64,000 bases of DNA from Enoplosus armatus. Its lineage: Eukaryota; Chordata; Actinopteri; Centrarchiformes; Enoplosidae. Where the stretch lies: positions 4,227,194 through 4,291,193 of the forward strand of contig NC_092200.1 of the NCBI RefSeq assembly GCF_043641665.1, written 5' to 3'. Under the pieces are notes generated by a model. That model saw only the letters and a program-made list of their open reading frames with translations. It was not told the origin of the DNA and made no database searches. Position numbers and translations under genes: made by a program. Below are positions 25,650-35,840 of the stretch, piece by piece (the stretch's first letter is position 1; each line of letters opens with the position of its first letter).

Positions 25650-25765
25650 AATGTCTGTCCCTAAGATGTACTGGAGTGGAAGTATAAAGTAACATAAAAT
25701 GGAAATACTCAGATAAAGTACCTTGAATTTGTACTTAAGTCCAGTACTTGAGTAAATGAACCACT
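25650..25765 (+). repeat. AAGTACTTGAG-type dispersed repeat
   Basis: Contains 'actggagtggaagtataaag', 'aatactcagataaagtacct' and 'gtacttaagtccagtacttg' followed by agtaaatg. These words match a very common interspersed repeat of percomorph fish. The related but longer copy is at 28255-28960. Confidence 0.55.
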
Positions 25766-25867
25766 GCGTTCAGGAAGCAACAAAAACAAAAAACAAAGGC
25801 GCCATTTCAGATAGTAAACGACATATGATTGTGGCTATTGTTTATTGTTTCAACCGTCATCTTATTA

Positions 25868-25960
25868 ACTATATTGAGGCTGTACTTAGGCACAGCGGTG
25901 CTTTGAGCTAAATGCTAATGTCAGCCTGCTAACATGCTCACAATGACAATGCTGTTGATG
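25868..25960 (-). repeat. GCTAAC-rich dispersed repeat, inverted fragment
   Basis: Reads 'gaggctgtacttaggcacag', 'ggtgctttgagctaaatgct' and 'ctgctaacatgctcac', the reverse complement of the 3' part of the copy at 8600-9215. Confidence 0.7.
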
Positions 25961-26684
25961 TCAGTAGGATACCATGGTGTTTAACAATTACACAACGGTA
26001 TGTTTCTCACACAGCAGTCATACTGTTATGTCACAATGCACTTATAGCCAATGGTGCACAAGAACCAATGCAAACTCAAGTGATTAGATCCGACAGAAAA
26101 CAATGACTCAGCCTGTGTAGCAAAGTGCTTAAAGTTCATGAAAAACAAACTGGGTTGTTGGAGAGGGAAGAAAAAGTAAATACGGCATATATGTGTTAGA
26201 ATAGTATTGGTTGTGGCAATTAAAATTAAATCATATATTTTTGTACTAATGCTACATACATACTACTGTGTATGGTGTTAAAAAAAGGACAATATTATCT
26301 TAATTTGATGTACTAGCACTGTAAGAATAGAGACATCGCTATGCTATCTTTTGAGAGCAATATAGAAAGCATTAAAATTAGGAGCACAGGACAATATAAA
26401 ATAAGAAAGTGATCTGCCAAGTGAGGAAAGAAAATTATTCCCATGACTTATTCAAAGCCCTATTATACCCCAAAATAACCTCTATATCTGCTGACAGTGA
26501 GAAAGGATATAAAAGCAGATACAGTATATTTACTCCTTTCCTTTCTCTGTTCTTCATCATTATTATTTGTGCTATCGTGAAAGCCAAATCTGATATTGGC
26601 CATCTTATTAAAAAGGCATTTCAGGGCTCGACTGTCTCATAATCCATATCCAGGAAAATAACCTCTTTTTGTCTGTGCATGCAT
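25961..26684. other. unique AT-rich noncoding DNA, no gene seen
   Basis: No frame with coding features. No repeat recognised. Confidence 0.5.
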
Positions 26685-26711
26685 GTGTGTGTGTGTGTGT
26701 GTGTGTGTGTT
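26685..26711. repeat. (TG)13 microsatellite
   Basis: An uninterrupted TG tract of about 27 bp, complementary in sense to the long CA tract 190 bp downstream. Confidence 0.95.
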
Positions 26712-26901
26712 TGACAGAGAGATAAAGCAAAAAGGAGAAAGGGTGTGTGTGCATTAATGTGCTGCGGTGGATTTATCCTTTTTTTTTTCTCATCCTTCTT
26801 AATGCAAAGTGCAGGCGCAAAGCCATTAGACCGCAGAATAAGTGAGATGAGTTGGGAGAGTGTAAAAAAAAAAAATAGAACTGTGGGGATACGTGACTCA
26901 A

Positions 26902-26903
<2 letters not shown>

Positions 26904-26985
<82 letters not shown>
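26904..26985. repeat. (CA)41 microsatellite, longest in window
   Basis: About 82 bp of pure CA. The overlapping Thr-His and Val-Cys frames on the two strands are artefacts of the tract. Perfect tracts of this length are usually highly polymorphic. Confidence 0.98.
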
Positions 26986-26989
<4 letters not shown>

Positions 26990-27963
26990 CACATTCACCT
27001 CTCTGTGTGTAAGAGGTCTGAATCTTAGTACTTCCAGCCAGATATCTCCTGAGTCTCATTATGAGTGAGCTGATCGTACCAGACAGAGACAGAAGAAACA
27101 GAGATGTTTACTCTCATAATGGGGTCTGTGGAGAAAAACAAAATCACACCACAGGGACGAAGCTTTGATGGTGAAAGTAAAGATCCACTTCTGCTTTTTT
27201 TTCTGTCCTTTCACTGGTTTAAATGCCACTGGAGAAGATATCTAATTAATGAGGTTTAAATGTGAGACTTCCTGTAGTTTTTGTTTTAAAATACAGCCGT
27301 TGGGGGAAGCAGAGGAACCAAAAGGCTTTACATACAGTTGGACTGGACCGAATGAGGGTGAAAGGCTTCACAATATTGGACATTAAACTCCACAAATTCC
27401 CACTGAACTGTGAAAGTCAGCAGATAAGATGTCAGTGGAACCTCCCTATCACAAATGAACCCCAATACCCAGAGTAGATGCAAATAACATGGGCTTGTGG
27501 GCTTGCAGACTGAAAAAAAGAAAAAAATACATGTTTGATTAGATTGTAATGAGTTGTCTCACCAGCCGGGAATCATCATCAGAGAGATCAGACTACGATC
27601 ACTATCAAATGTATTGACAGAGAAGGATTTAGCCCGCAATGGAGAGTAAGTCAAGCTCATTCCAAACAAAGGCGATAATGAGTTGTTTTAAATGCAATGT
27701 CTGTTTGAGGGGGATTAATTCCTCCATCTGGAGTCCTCGTATGCAGAATAAACACTGATCAGTAACCCATTATATGATTGGAAGTTTAAACTAAGCAATC
27801 TGATGTGATAATATTATAATTCACTGCCTCCATTGGTGCTAATTTGTTGCTAGAGCACAGAGAAAATCATGACGTTGACTGTAATCCATCCATATGCATT
27901 GTCTTGTGTTGGGTGGAGAATGAAGGACGGGAGGCCTGTGTTTATTTCTGTGCTGCCAACTGA
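26986..27963. other. unique noncoding DNA, no gene seen
   Basis: Chance frames only. No repeat recognised. Confidence 0.5.
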
Positions 27964-27964
27964 A

Positions 27965-27998
<34 letters not shown>
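27964..27998. repeat. (AT)11(AC)7 compound microsatellite
   Basis: An AT tract to about 27985 passing directly into an AC tract. Confidence 0.93.
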
Positions 27999-28000
<2 letters not shown>

Positions 28001-28254
28001 GTCAGACACACAGTTGGCTCGCCCTGGTCGGCTCAGACCCAGCACACTACAAATGAGCTACACGTTATTAGCACAACAGCTAGCTATCTTGCTTGCAGAG
28101 TGCACCATTTCCAATGATAAGACCAATTTAGCACTGTGAAATGCATTATAGGGCCTGTGAGCCTCTAAGCCTTCACTACTGGATATATGGCAAGATAGGA
28201 AGGAATCACAGAGTACAAACCCTGTTACACATATGTCCTAGAACGCATGAACTT

Positions 28255-28960
28255 TTGAATTTTGATGTATTTCCATTTTGATGCTACTTTATACTTCACC
28301 TCACTTTTGAGGAAAATATCAAACTTTTTACTCCACTTCATTTATCTGACAGCTGTACTTACTAGTTACTAGTTACCAACAGTTCAAGTCAATAATTTAC
28401 ATAAAAAAAAAAAAACATATGATAAGCTTATAAAATACAATATATTGTTAAAGATTAAACCAATGGTTTCTAACCTTTTCGGCTCGTGACTCTTTACAAA
28501 AAGGCAGTGTCTAGTTGGAGCCTATGTCTATGAGTTGTCAGCAGGTCCACAGAAGAGAGACTCCCCTCTAATCCTCTCAGATGGTTCAAGGCCGAAAGAC
28601 GTAAAATGATCCAATATTTCGCAAAAAAAAGAAAGAGAACAAAAAAATACAAATTTGTATAGCAGCAACGTTTTCTTCTTTCTGACCCCTCAAATGTATC
28701 TTGCGACCTCTAGGTTGGGAATCACTGGATTAAACTACCAAACTGTATATAAGGTAGTTAAAACTAGCTTCACCTCAACCAGCTGCAACAGTAAAATGCT
28801 ACATACGCACTGACAACCTAATCATATATCATATAAAACTCACAGGGGTCGTTTTTCCACAGAACGAATACTTTTGATACTTCGAGTACATTTTGCTGAT
28901 AATACATCTGTACTTTTACTTAACCAAAGGACGTGAATACTGCTTCCATCATTGGCTCAC
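28255..28960 (+). repeat. AAGTACTTTTACT-type dispersed repeat, interrupted
   Basis: The left half contains 'tgctactttatacttcacc', 'tttttactccacttcattta' and 'tgacagctgtacttactagt'. The right half contains 'ccaaactgtatataaggtag', 'cacctcaaccagctgcaaca', 'agtacattttgctgataata' and 'catctgtacttttact'. The halves are parts of one fish interspersed repeat separated by the 267-bp insertion at 28461-28727, so this repeat is the older of the two. Confidence 0.65.
28461..28727 (+). mobile_element. hAT-type MITE nested in older repeat, exact 8-bp TSD
   Basis: The left end CAATGGTTTCTAACCT and the reverse complement of the right end, CAGTGATTCCCAACCT, match at 12 of 16 positions. Both look like classic hAT termini. 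The element is flanked by GATTAAAC at 28453-28460 and GATTAAAC at 28728-28735, an exact 8-bp target-site duplication. It has no coding capacity (267 bp). The internal text 'tcctctcagatggttcaagg' and 'tgacccctcaaatgtatctt' is unrelated to the MITE family at 3920. An exact duplication with diverged termini suggests moderate age. Confidence 0.8.
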
Positions 28961-28969
28961 TATAACAAT

Positions 28970-29150
28970 ACACAGTAGTTTCTGGCATGGGGTATCCGAG
29001 AGTGTCTGTAACTAAAAAGTCACTCATTCGATACCTGGCGGTATCCTTCAGCAGTGAACCCCAAGTGTTAGAAACAAGAAAGAAGGTGTTGAGACCACAG
29101 CGCCAACAACTGAGGTGTTTAACTAGCACTTTTATCCAGAGAGACTAACA
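28970..29150 (+). mobile_element. degenerate tRNA-SINE-like fragment
   Basis: The region has 'gtcactcattcgatacctgg' (B-box-like), 'tatccttcagcagtgaaccc' and 'tagcacttttatccagagag', the order head, body, tail expected of fish SINEs. Decay is heavy and no full A box is visible. Confidence 0.35.
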
Positions 29151-30273
29151 ATGAGTGTAATGAACCCGACATCTCAAACATTACAAGGAAGCATTAATCA
29201 GTGATACAATATAAAAGAAAATGTGTGGCAGTAATGAGATAAAATAACACTCTTAGAAAGTGATTTGGTGTAAAAGCATCCTAATGTTGCCCGTTACTAA
29301 GATAGTCTTGTGTGACAGAGGAGTGCTGTGTGAGGAGGGAGTAGCAGCCGAGGATGAAGTTTTGAAGTGGCAGCGCGGGGCCGTGTGGTGGCCCTGCAGC
29401 GAGGCTGAGTCAGTGGATGAGCTCTTCATCCCAGTGGGCTCTAGTTCTCATCCACACAGCGTGATGTAAATGTCACCTCCACCAGACTCACTCATTAAGG
29501 CCACACAGCTGGATAGATGCCAAAGCTTGGGTTGACATTAAAGAAGAGTACTACTCAGGACTAGGATAATAGAGCTATATAGATAGAGTATATGTAAGTA
29601 TATATAGAGTATATTAAATGGGTAGAGCATGATAAAAAAAAAAAAAAACACCTAAAAACCGCACCAATTAAACGATGGCACAGATGATTTATTATCACGT
29701 CTTCGTCCTGCAATAATCACTGCACAGGCCTGTATTCAAAAGTCTTTATATCTGACAAAGCTCTTCTTCTATGCAGTATCCCCGGCCGCACTCTCAGGTT
29801 GATGAATAGGGACTATACATCACTGTTTGTATTGATTTCAGATTACGCTGGAGCTCTCTGCACCAACAAACACAGAGACAGGACCACCGGTCAATAAATC
29901 AACCTCATGTTATATTCATGTACACCTCAACCAGTGTTTTACCTCCTGCACCGTTACTGTACGGCACGAGCTAGCGTGCAACAGCTGAGACACATATTTG
30001 GGTGGAGAGAACACAAATGTGTTATTAAGTATTAAGTATAATGCTTGGAGGTTACTGACGGGGAAAAATACTAAAAAACAAAAAACAAGCATGGCAAGTT
30101 TCTATTTGACTTTTTTTGAAATTGAGTTATTCACACAGCAGTTTTCTTTGACAAGTTATCAACATTTGATGTGGGTTTATTTGGACTTATGCATTATTTC
30201 TCCAAAGTAATCCTATAACTAGTTTCCCATCCCACCACAGGTGAACACAGCAGTTGTCCTGTCAGATCTTTAC
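29151..30273. other. unique noncoding DNA, no gene seen
   Basis: A small AT-rich tandem patch near 29580-29615 (degenerate 'tatatagagtat' units) and an A-run at 29635-29648. No gene recognised. Confidence 0.5.
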
Positions 30274-30386
30274 CTTCACATTTCTACCCACAAAGCACCA
30301 ATCAGTGCTCAGAATGTACACAGGAGGACCAATTAAGTTCTGCCTCTTCGCCGTGTCCTCTCGCTCTGTGACGGAGGTTAAAGGAG
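30274..30386 (-). CDS. weak candidate internal exon (unidentified)
   Basis: On the minus strand an acceptor (ttttgatctcttcag) precedes 113 bases that are open in one frame for 37 codons. They end at an AAG/GTAAAG donor. Product landmarks are TEREDTAKRQNLIGPP and STDWCFVGRNVK. The entry phase would accept the exit phase of the candidate at 31195-31270, but not the phase-0 exit of the stronger exon at 31787-31960. A 37-codon open segment between GT-AG-like signals is readily obtained by chance. Confidence 0.13.
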
Positions 30387-31100
30387 CTGAAGAGATCAAA
30401 ATGTTGCTCAATCTTATGTTTTACAACCGCAAAATTGAGGAACTTATCAAAAACATTACGACTGACAAATTTTCTATCTAGTTTGAACCTGGTGACAAGC
30501 TTATTTTTACCATTAGCTACCATGCTAGACAGATAGCTTACTAATGCTAACCACACAGTTAATGCTAATGTTTGTTAATAAGTACAAATGTTATTATTAG
30601 TAACTAAAAGTTGCTGTTACTACTTTAGAGATATGACAGTACTATGGCAAACGTTTTAATATGAAGGAATCAGGTTTCAGGCTCGCTAACTGTGGAACAT
30701 CTTAGTGATATGATGCTAACTCTACCACGCTCCTAACTGGGTTTATGTTAGCGACTACATTCAGAGCTTAGACAACAAAATCAAATCTGAAATCTTTAAA
30801 CTTTATCACAAAAATATAATAGAATTGTGACATCGTATATCTGGTAGTACCTAGAAAGTTGTTTTGAGCTATGAAAGAGGACTTTTCCTGTGTATCAGTC
30901 TTTCTATCTAGAATAGGAAGACTTTAAACCTCAACATATAAGTCCAAACCCTGAAATAAATAAGTCACACATGGACATGAATATATAAATCAACTGATAG
31001 TAATAACGGCAAAGGAGGGGGATCCATAAATGTATTCACAAGGACGGCAACAGAGTGCTTATATTTCTGGAGTAAACAGAAATTAAAGCTGCTTTGCTGA
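30387..31100. other. unique AT-rich noncoding DNA, no gene seen
   Basis: Includes GCTAAC-like words at about 30540-30570 and 30720-30760 that may be decayed repeat. No gene recognised. Confidence 0.4.
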
Positions 31101-31106
31101 GTGGAG

Positions 31107-31184
31107 GTTTCAGCACCATGGAGAGCGACTACAGCCGGTGAATCCAGCCGGTGTTTCAGCACCGCGGACAGCGCCGCGAGCCGG
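31107..31184. repeat. two 32-nt tandem units in GC-rich DNA
   Basis: Units at 31107-31138 and 31153-31184 begin GTTTCAGCACC and end AGCCGG. They match at 25 of 32 positions and are separated by 14 nt. The second unit has become markedly richer in CpG. Confidence 0.7.
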
Positions 31185-31194
31185 CTCGTCCTAC

Positions 31195-31270
31195 CTGAAT
31201 CTTTTGGCACCGCGTCAGGCTCAGGCAGGTGGCTCTGAGCGGCCGAGCACGGATTATAAAACACCGCCAT
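31195..31270 (-). CDS. weak candidate alternative first exon (unidentified)
   Basis: On the minus strand an ATG at 31270 opens a frame of 25 codons beginning MAVFYNPCSAAQ. It reaches a good donor, CAG/GTAGGA, at 31195/31194 with phase 1. The segment is CpG-rich and lies about 0.5 kb downstream of the better-supported first exon at 31787-31960. It could be an alternative first exon, or simply an open stretch within the CpG-rich region. Confidence 0.18.
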
Positions 31271-31749
31271 CACACACAGAGAAGGTGACCCCGATGACAA
31301 AAAGCATCATCTGGGGTAAACAAACACAGCTCTGAGTCTCACTGCGCGGTTTGCGTTGCAATTGGACACCACATGAGGGGGATTTCTGCTGACAGTGAAG
31401 ACACACTGAGCAGGTTTGGAGATTAAAAAAAAACTCACATTAAGAATCGCGTTTCAAGGTGGACAAGCAGCACGTGATCAGCGCCTAACAACAGCATGTA
31501 GTGTTTAAGTGACGAGCCGGCGCCACTGAGCCTATAGTGCTTTGCAGGCGACGTAACTGACGCGTCACTTATTGACAGACAAGCCGACCAATTGATGCAA
31601 TGACGCAGAAGTTTGACAACTTTGCCTTTGAAAGGGGGAGTTTGTAATAAACAGCATTAGGTTTTCTTCACTATATCCTGCCATTTAAAGTCGATGACTG
31701 TGTATGCCAGCGGGTTGGTTCAGCTGTAATGATCTAAACATGGTCCTAA

Positions 31750-32420
31750 CATGTGACCGGACAATCAAAGACTGTAGGTTTCTTACATCCTCGTCCTCGC
31801 AGTGCCGACTGTACTGCTGCTGAAGCCGGGGTCGCTGGCTCTCCGCCGCCCTCTCCCCCTCGACGACACCTTGCCCGAGGAGGTGGCTCGCCTCCGGGGG
31901 GTTGGGGAAGGAATTGTTTGTGTTGATCTTGCCGGTGAATCTCTGATACAGTGACGCCATTTGGACTATTTGTCAAAAGAATAACTTGGCGAGTCTCTGT
32001 TCTCAATCAATAAATGCAACACACACACAAAAAAAAAAGAAAAGTCCAAGCTGGAGGAGGTCAGTGAGGAATGGCGGAGGTAACTCGATCAGACGACGCT
32101 CTGGTTCAGTTGGGGGGAAAATAAAGAAGAAAATCACTCCAACCTGTGTTCGGGATTCACATCACGTACTTTCAGGCTCACTGGTCGGGTCCCGCCGATG
32201 CTGCAGCGACGCAGTTTCGACACTTTCCCAACTTGATGCAAAGACAAACGCGCGGGGGTCACTGGAGAACGAATAGAGCACTCGATCCGGACCCGACAGA
32301 CGGAGAAACCAGCCTCAGCGATACCCCGTCTCCCCGGTTTCCCTCCCGCGTGGTAGAAAGGAAAGTGACCGCTGATGAACGGTCAGGGACTAAGAGGTCT
32401 TTGCTTTACAAGAGAGCACA
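31750..32420 (-). promoter_or_regulatory. CpG-rich promoter region of the 31.9-kb exon
   Basis: CpG dinucleotides are dense at about 31790-31900 and 32060-32400, compared with the CpG-poor surroundings. The block overlaps the first coding exon and extends upstream of its ATG on the minus strand. This is the pattern of a vertebrate CpG-island promoter with the 5' UTR inside it. No TATA box is obvious. Frames on both strands here are long because of composition. Confidence 0.55.
31787..31960 (-). CDS. first coding exon of an unidentified minus-strand gene
   Basis: The ATG at 31960 opens 58 codons that run to a consensus donor (GAT/GTAAGA, donor bases 31786-31781), leaving phase 0. The product begins MASLYQRFTGKINTNNSF, continues PPEASHLLG, then a hydrophilic Glu/Gln/Arg-rich stretch, and ends SRHCEDED at the splice. 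There is no signal peptide, membrane segment or folded domain in these residues. This suggests an intracellular protein with a disordered N terminus. Higher GC than the flanks, the CpG-rich sequence upstream and a Kozak +4 G support the start. The opening residues feel like a conserved vertebrate N terminus, but I could not name the gene. The frame continues past the donor to a stop, so a very short intronless protein is the less likely alternative. Confidence 0.6.
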
Positions 32421-33020
32421 GAGACCCGCTGATGGACCAAACAGCTGCGAGCGACACAACGCAACATGGACACATCAGATATCAGAGGTTTGCGGGCGAA
32501 ACTTATCATGACTTTGCAGATGGAGTGGGCTCAAGTCTCTATTAGTTTCTTATCTTTGCCTCCATTTGGGTCTATAGTGGGTGCCATGCAGAGAACAAGA
32601 GTGCCCCCATGTGGAGAAAAACCCGGAACGGGTTGACAGACGTGGCACATTTTCAGGGAGACAGGTTTTGATAGACCATAAAATAAGAAGATTAATCTGT
32701 CTGACATCACTCAGGGAGATTTTCCACACTTTCAATCTTCAGTGTTTTTTCTCTCCAGGTTTCATGTGACAGGTGACAAGTGATACTCGTTAGTTTTCCA
32801 TTTCAACGCAATTGGTTGTTTTCTTCCCCTAATTCCACTGATGCAGCAACTTACTGGCGGGAATTTACACTGGCGAGAATATGTAATACATACATTTACA
32901 CTTTCAGGGTTCAAATAAACTCATGTGCATTCAAATGAAGATGTTGCTGCATACATAAGACTTTTACCACCTTAAAAACAGGATAAACAAGCATTTTAAA
33001 CATGGTGTACAGCATGTGGG
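32421..33020. other. unique noncoding DNA, no gene seen
   Basis: Distal upstream flank of the CpG-rich region on the minus strand. No repeat or exon recognised. Confidence 0.45.
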
Positions 33021-33267
33021 TAGAGCTGCAACTAATGATTATTTTAATATTAAATGATTTGTAATATTGTTTCCCATATTCCAAGGGGGCGTCTTCGACA
33101 GTCCAAAACCCAAAGATGTTCAATTTATTATCATATGGGACAAATAAAAGCACAAAATCCTCGCATCTGAGAAGCTCGAATGTTATGACTTAAATGACGA
33201 CTTTATTATCAAAATAGTTGCCTATTATTTATCTGTCGATCACCCAAACGTTTAATCGACTAATCAT
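33021..33267 (+). mobile_element. hAT-like MITE copy C, decayed
   Basis: Begins AGAGCTGCAACTAATGATTAT and shares 'gacagtccaaaacccaaaga' and 'tattatcaaaatagttgcc' with copy A. The right terminus is eroded near 'taatcgactaatcatgg'. No clean target duplication. Confidence 0.6.
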
Positions 33268-33297
33268 GGAAATAAGTAATGAAAAACACTTAGATTT

Positions 33298-33361
33298 GGT
33301 TTCTTTCAGTATACTGACGTCTTTTGCTTCCTTCGTCTTTCCCCACATTCAGAGGACTCTG
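33298..33361 (+). repeat. inverted duplication, compact arm A
   Basis: Bases 33298-33337 are the exact reverse complement of 34365-34404 (40 nt). Bases 33337-33361 are the exact reverse complement of 34300-34324 (25 nt). The two blocks abut in this arm, sharing one C at the join, whereas the other arm has 40 nt between them. Confidence 0.95.
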
Positions 33362-34299
33362 ACTTACACTTACAGTTATCGGACATAAAAAACAAAGCAA
33401 GGCAAGGATTACGTCCAGATATAAATGCAAATGATATTAAAACTGCTACGGTGTGTGGCCTCGCAGGATACTGAACACCTCCCTCTGTCTGCCTAACAAG
33501 CTGAGCACGCTGGGAACAACTCATCCACTCATCACAGCCCACGTAACAGACAAGTTCCGGGAACAGGTACAACTACTTTGGGAGAAGCTTAAAGCCTCAT
33601 GAAATGCAAAACACCCTCCTCCAAAATATTCACAGCCTACCTGCAGCAAATCCACTCAGTTCAGATTTACCTTTCAATTAAGATGACTTCCTGAAAAGAT
33701 TCACACACACCCTACCACTGCATGACTTGATTACTCAGCTGCAAACCCACATGCACAGACAGCACAGACTCCAGCTCTGCCGTGGTGCCGCAAAATATTT
33801 TACCATTGATTTCCAAGAAAGGTTTCATAAAGAGGGGGGGGAAAAATGCTGCCATGTGTTTCAGCACATCAAATCCATCTCAGACTCTGGCACAGGACCC
33901 ACAAATGCAATTCAATTTCCAGGCACTGTAGTGATGTGATTAAGAAGAAGAAAAAAAAAAAAAGGCTGGGTAGCTAGATTTGTCAAACTGCAAGAAATCC
34001 TAAGGGTACTGATGCAGTACATTTTAAGGTGGACTGAATATGTGGAACATCTCCAAACTGATTATTAATAATGTAAACAATGAATGGTAATGCACTTCCT
34101 GGACCTGCAGTGTGGTCTGTCTGAACCCTCCTGCCATATCACCTAATTAGATTACCCCACTGTATCGACTGAGATCATATAAAGTACTAAATAGGATTAT
34201 TTCTAGTCTTCCCTATGAAGAGTTAACTGCAGCAGGCTGTGGCTCTCTGACGCCTGCAGCTGGGCAGCAGAGGGCAGAGCTGTGTGGTTTAATCCCAGC
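33362..34299. other. unique noncoding spacer between inverted arms
   Basis: About 940 bp with no recognised gene or repeat. An A-run lies at about 33949-33963 and a G-run at 33834-33841. Confidence 0.5.
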
Positions 34300-34404
34300 C
34301 AGAGTCCTCTGAATGTGGGGAAAGACTGGCTGATATCAGCTGAGTGGGACACAAACCTCCAGAGGACGAAGGAAGCAAAAGACGTCAGTATACTGAAAGA
34401 AACC
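34300..34404 (-). repeat. inverted duplication, arm B with 40-nt extra segment
   Basis: Contains the two blocks matching arm A in reverse orientation (34300-34324 and 34365-34404), separated by 34325-34364. Identity is 100% in both blocks and stops abruptly at each end. The extra segment does not begin with GT or end with AG in either orientation, so a spliced-RNA origin is not indicated. This arm may be the original and arm A the derived copy. Confidence 0.95.
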
Positions 34405-35279
34405 ACATTTGACATACAGCATTAGCTGATCACGAAACAGAACAAAGAGATGATTTAGAGAAGCTTCAGCTGTATTTTATTTGGCCCAAATTCTCATTGA
34501 GTTGCCATGTAATCATGCGTGAATGCAACTTTCCCCAGTGGGCCACTGTGGAGGATTCCTGGAAGCCAATGTCAGGAAATTGTTCCATCATTCTGCTTAA
34601 TTTCCACTTTTGTGCACTAATAACTAAAAAAAGCCATTTAAAATAAAAGCCAAACTGCTGTAAAGACAATAACTCCAGCTGTAACACTCAGATATTTTGG
34701 CAGCAGACATCACATTTTCTAAAACCGAGCAAACACTGCCATCTAGTGGATACATGCAGCTTCATTTATATATATTTACTTCTGAACTTGCTCACTGGGC
34801 TGCTTAACAAAAAAATATCAATGTTGCAAATTTGCTTTCATGCAAAAATTGTAAGCATGCCCAGAAGTTCACATTTGCAAGCGTATCTGCTTCTGTCAAC
34901 CGACCACCATGATGGATAGTTTCTCATTTCATGCCACTGTGAGAGAGCTGTACTTATCAAGGCACATGTCTCTCTCTGGACTGGAACTACTTTGGAGGGC
35001 TGCAGTCTCTAAATCCTTTCCTCCATCATAAAGTGAAGGCAGTGTGGAAGAAGCCGCCACAGTAAGGTGGCAGAGGGAGTTGTCGGGTCACTGTACACAT
35101 AGTATTTCCAGAAGCTGCGTCGCTGCCAACTCATTTGAAGCTGTGGAACTGCCAGACAGCAATTAATGGGCCCAAAGGGAGGTGGTCAATCATCCTGACA
35201 AGCTTTAAGTAACATGAATTAAACAAGAAGATCAATATCTTTGGTGTAAGAAAAAATGCTTTAGATTTAAGAAGATTTA
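34405..35279. other. unique noncoding DNA, no gene seen
   Basis: No exon or repeat recognised. Confidence 0.45.
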
Positions 35280-35529
35280 AAGGGTCATTTCACCCGAACA
35301 TGTACTGTATTTCTTTCCCCTAACATGCAGTTTTTCTCAGTTTCTCCTTTTAACGTCGCCCAATATAGCTTCATGTAATCTTATCCCACACTGTCAAACA
35401 CTATCATAAATATTGTGTCTCTGCTTGTTCCAACTCTTTGAAGCTGTGAGTGAAATATTCAAACCCAAAATCCATGTTTCTTGTGGCTGCACTATCCCAT
35501 CAAAGGGGAATATTCAAAACATCTGTCCA
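35280..35529 (+). repeat. dispersed repeat fragment ('gggtcatttcaccc' type)
   Basis: Carries 'aaagggtcatttcaccc', 'catgcagtttttctcagttt', 'ctctgcttgttccaactctt' and 'gagtgaaatattcaaacc'. Related wording recurs at 37530-37690, 46670-46720 and 46990-47040, which suggests an interspersed family. Class unknown. Confidence 0.4.
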
Positions 35530-35615
35530 GGCCTCTCGCCCAATGTCAGCAGGGATTGGCTCCAGCCCACCACGACCCTGTAAAGGATAAGCGGTTATAG
35601 AAAATGGATGGATGT
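35530..35615 (+). repeat. retrotransposon-tail-like repeat
   Basis: 'gcctctcgcccaatgtcagc', 'gattggctccagcccaccac', 'aaaggataagcggttataga' and 'aaaatggatggatg' form a highly characteristic fish repeat ending in a short ATGG simple tail. I believe it is the 3' end of a non-LTR retrotransposon or SINE. The clade is not assigned. Confidence 0.6.
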
Positions 35616-35724
35616 TAATGGGGTCTCAATAATATTTGGCTCGACAGGATAAGAATGTTATTATTTAAGGGTTTGGCTGCTGCCATGCAGAAAGATTTGG
35701 TTTTATTTGTCAAGATTTTCAGGT

Positions 35725-35840
35725 ATTTCAAATTTCTGCCTCCACCCCAATACAATGGAGGTCAATGGAATTTGAGTCGTGGTGCTCACAGCAATGCAAA
35801 TTACATGTTTAAAAAATCCATAAAAACAATGTCCCATTAA
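35725..35840 (+). repeat. short dispersed repeat ('atggaggtcaatggaat' type)
   Basis: The phrase 'caatggaggtcaatggaatt' with flanking 'cagcaatgcaaattacatg' resembles the phrase at 43685-43710 ('catggaagtcaatggaataa'), consistent with a small interspersed family. Confidence 0.35.

Noticed and set aside
26621..27068. Overlapping Cys-Val and Thr-His frames of 73-125 codons
   Set aside because: Artefacts of the (CA)41 and (TG)13 tracts on both strands.
32146..32511. 121-codon plus frame in the CpG-rich region
   Set aside because: Stops are rare in GC-rich DNA. No ATG-plus-donor arrangement comparable to that of the minus-strand exon.
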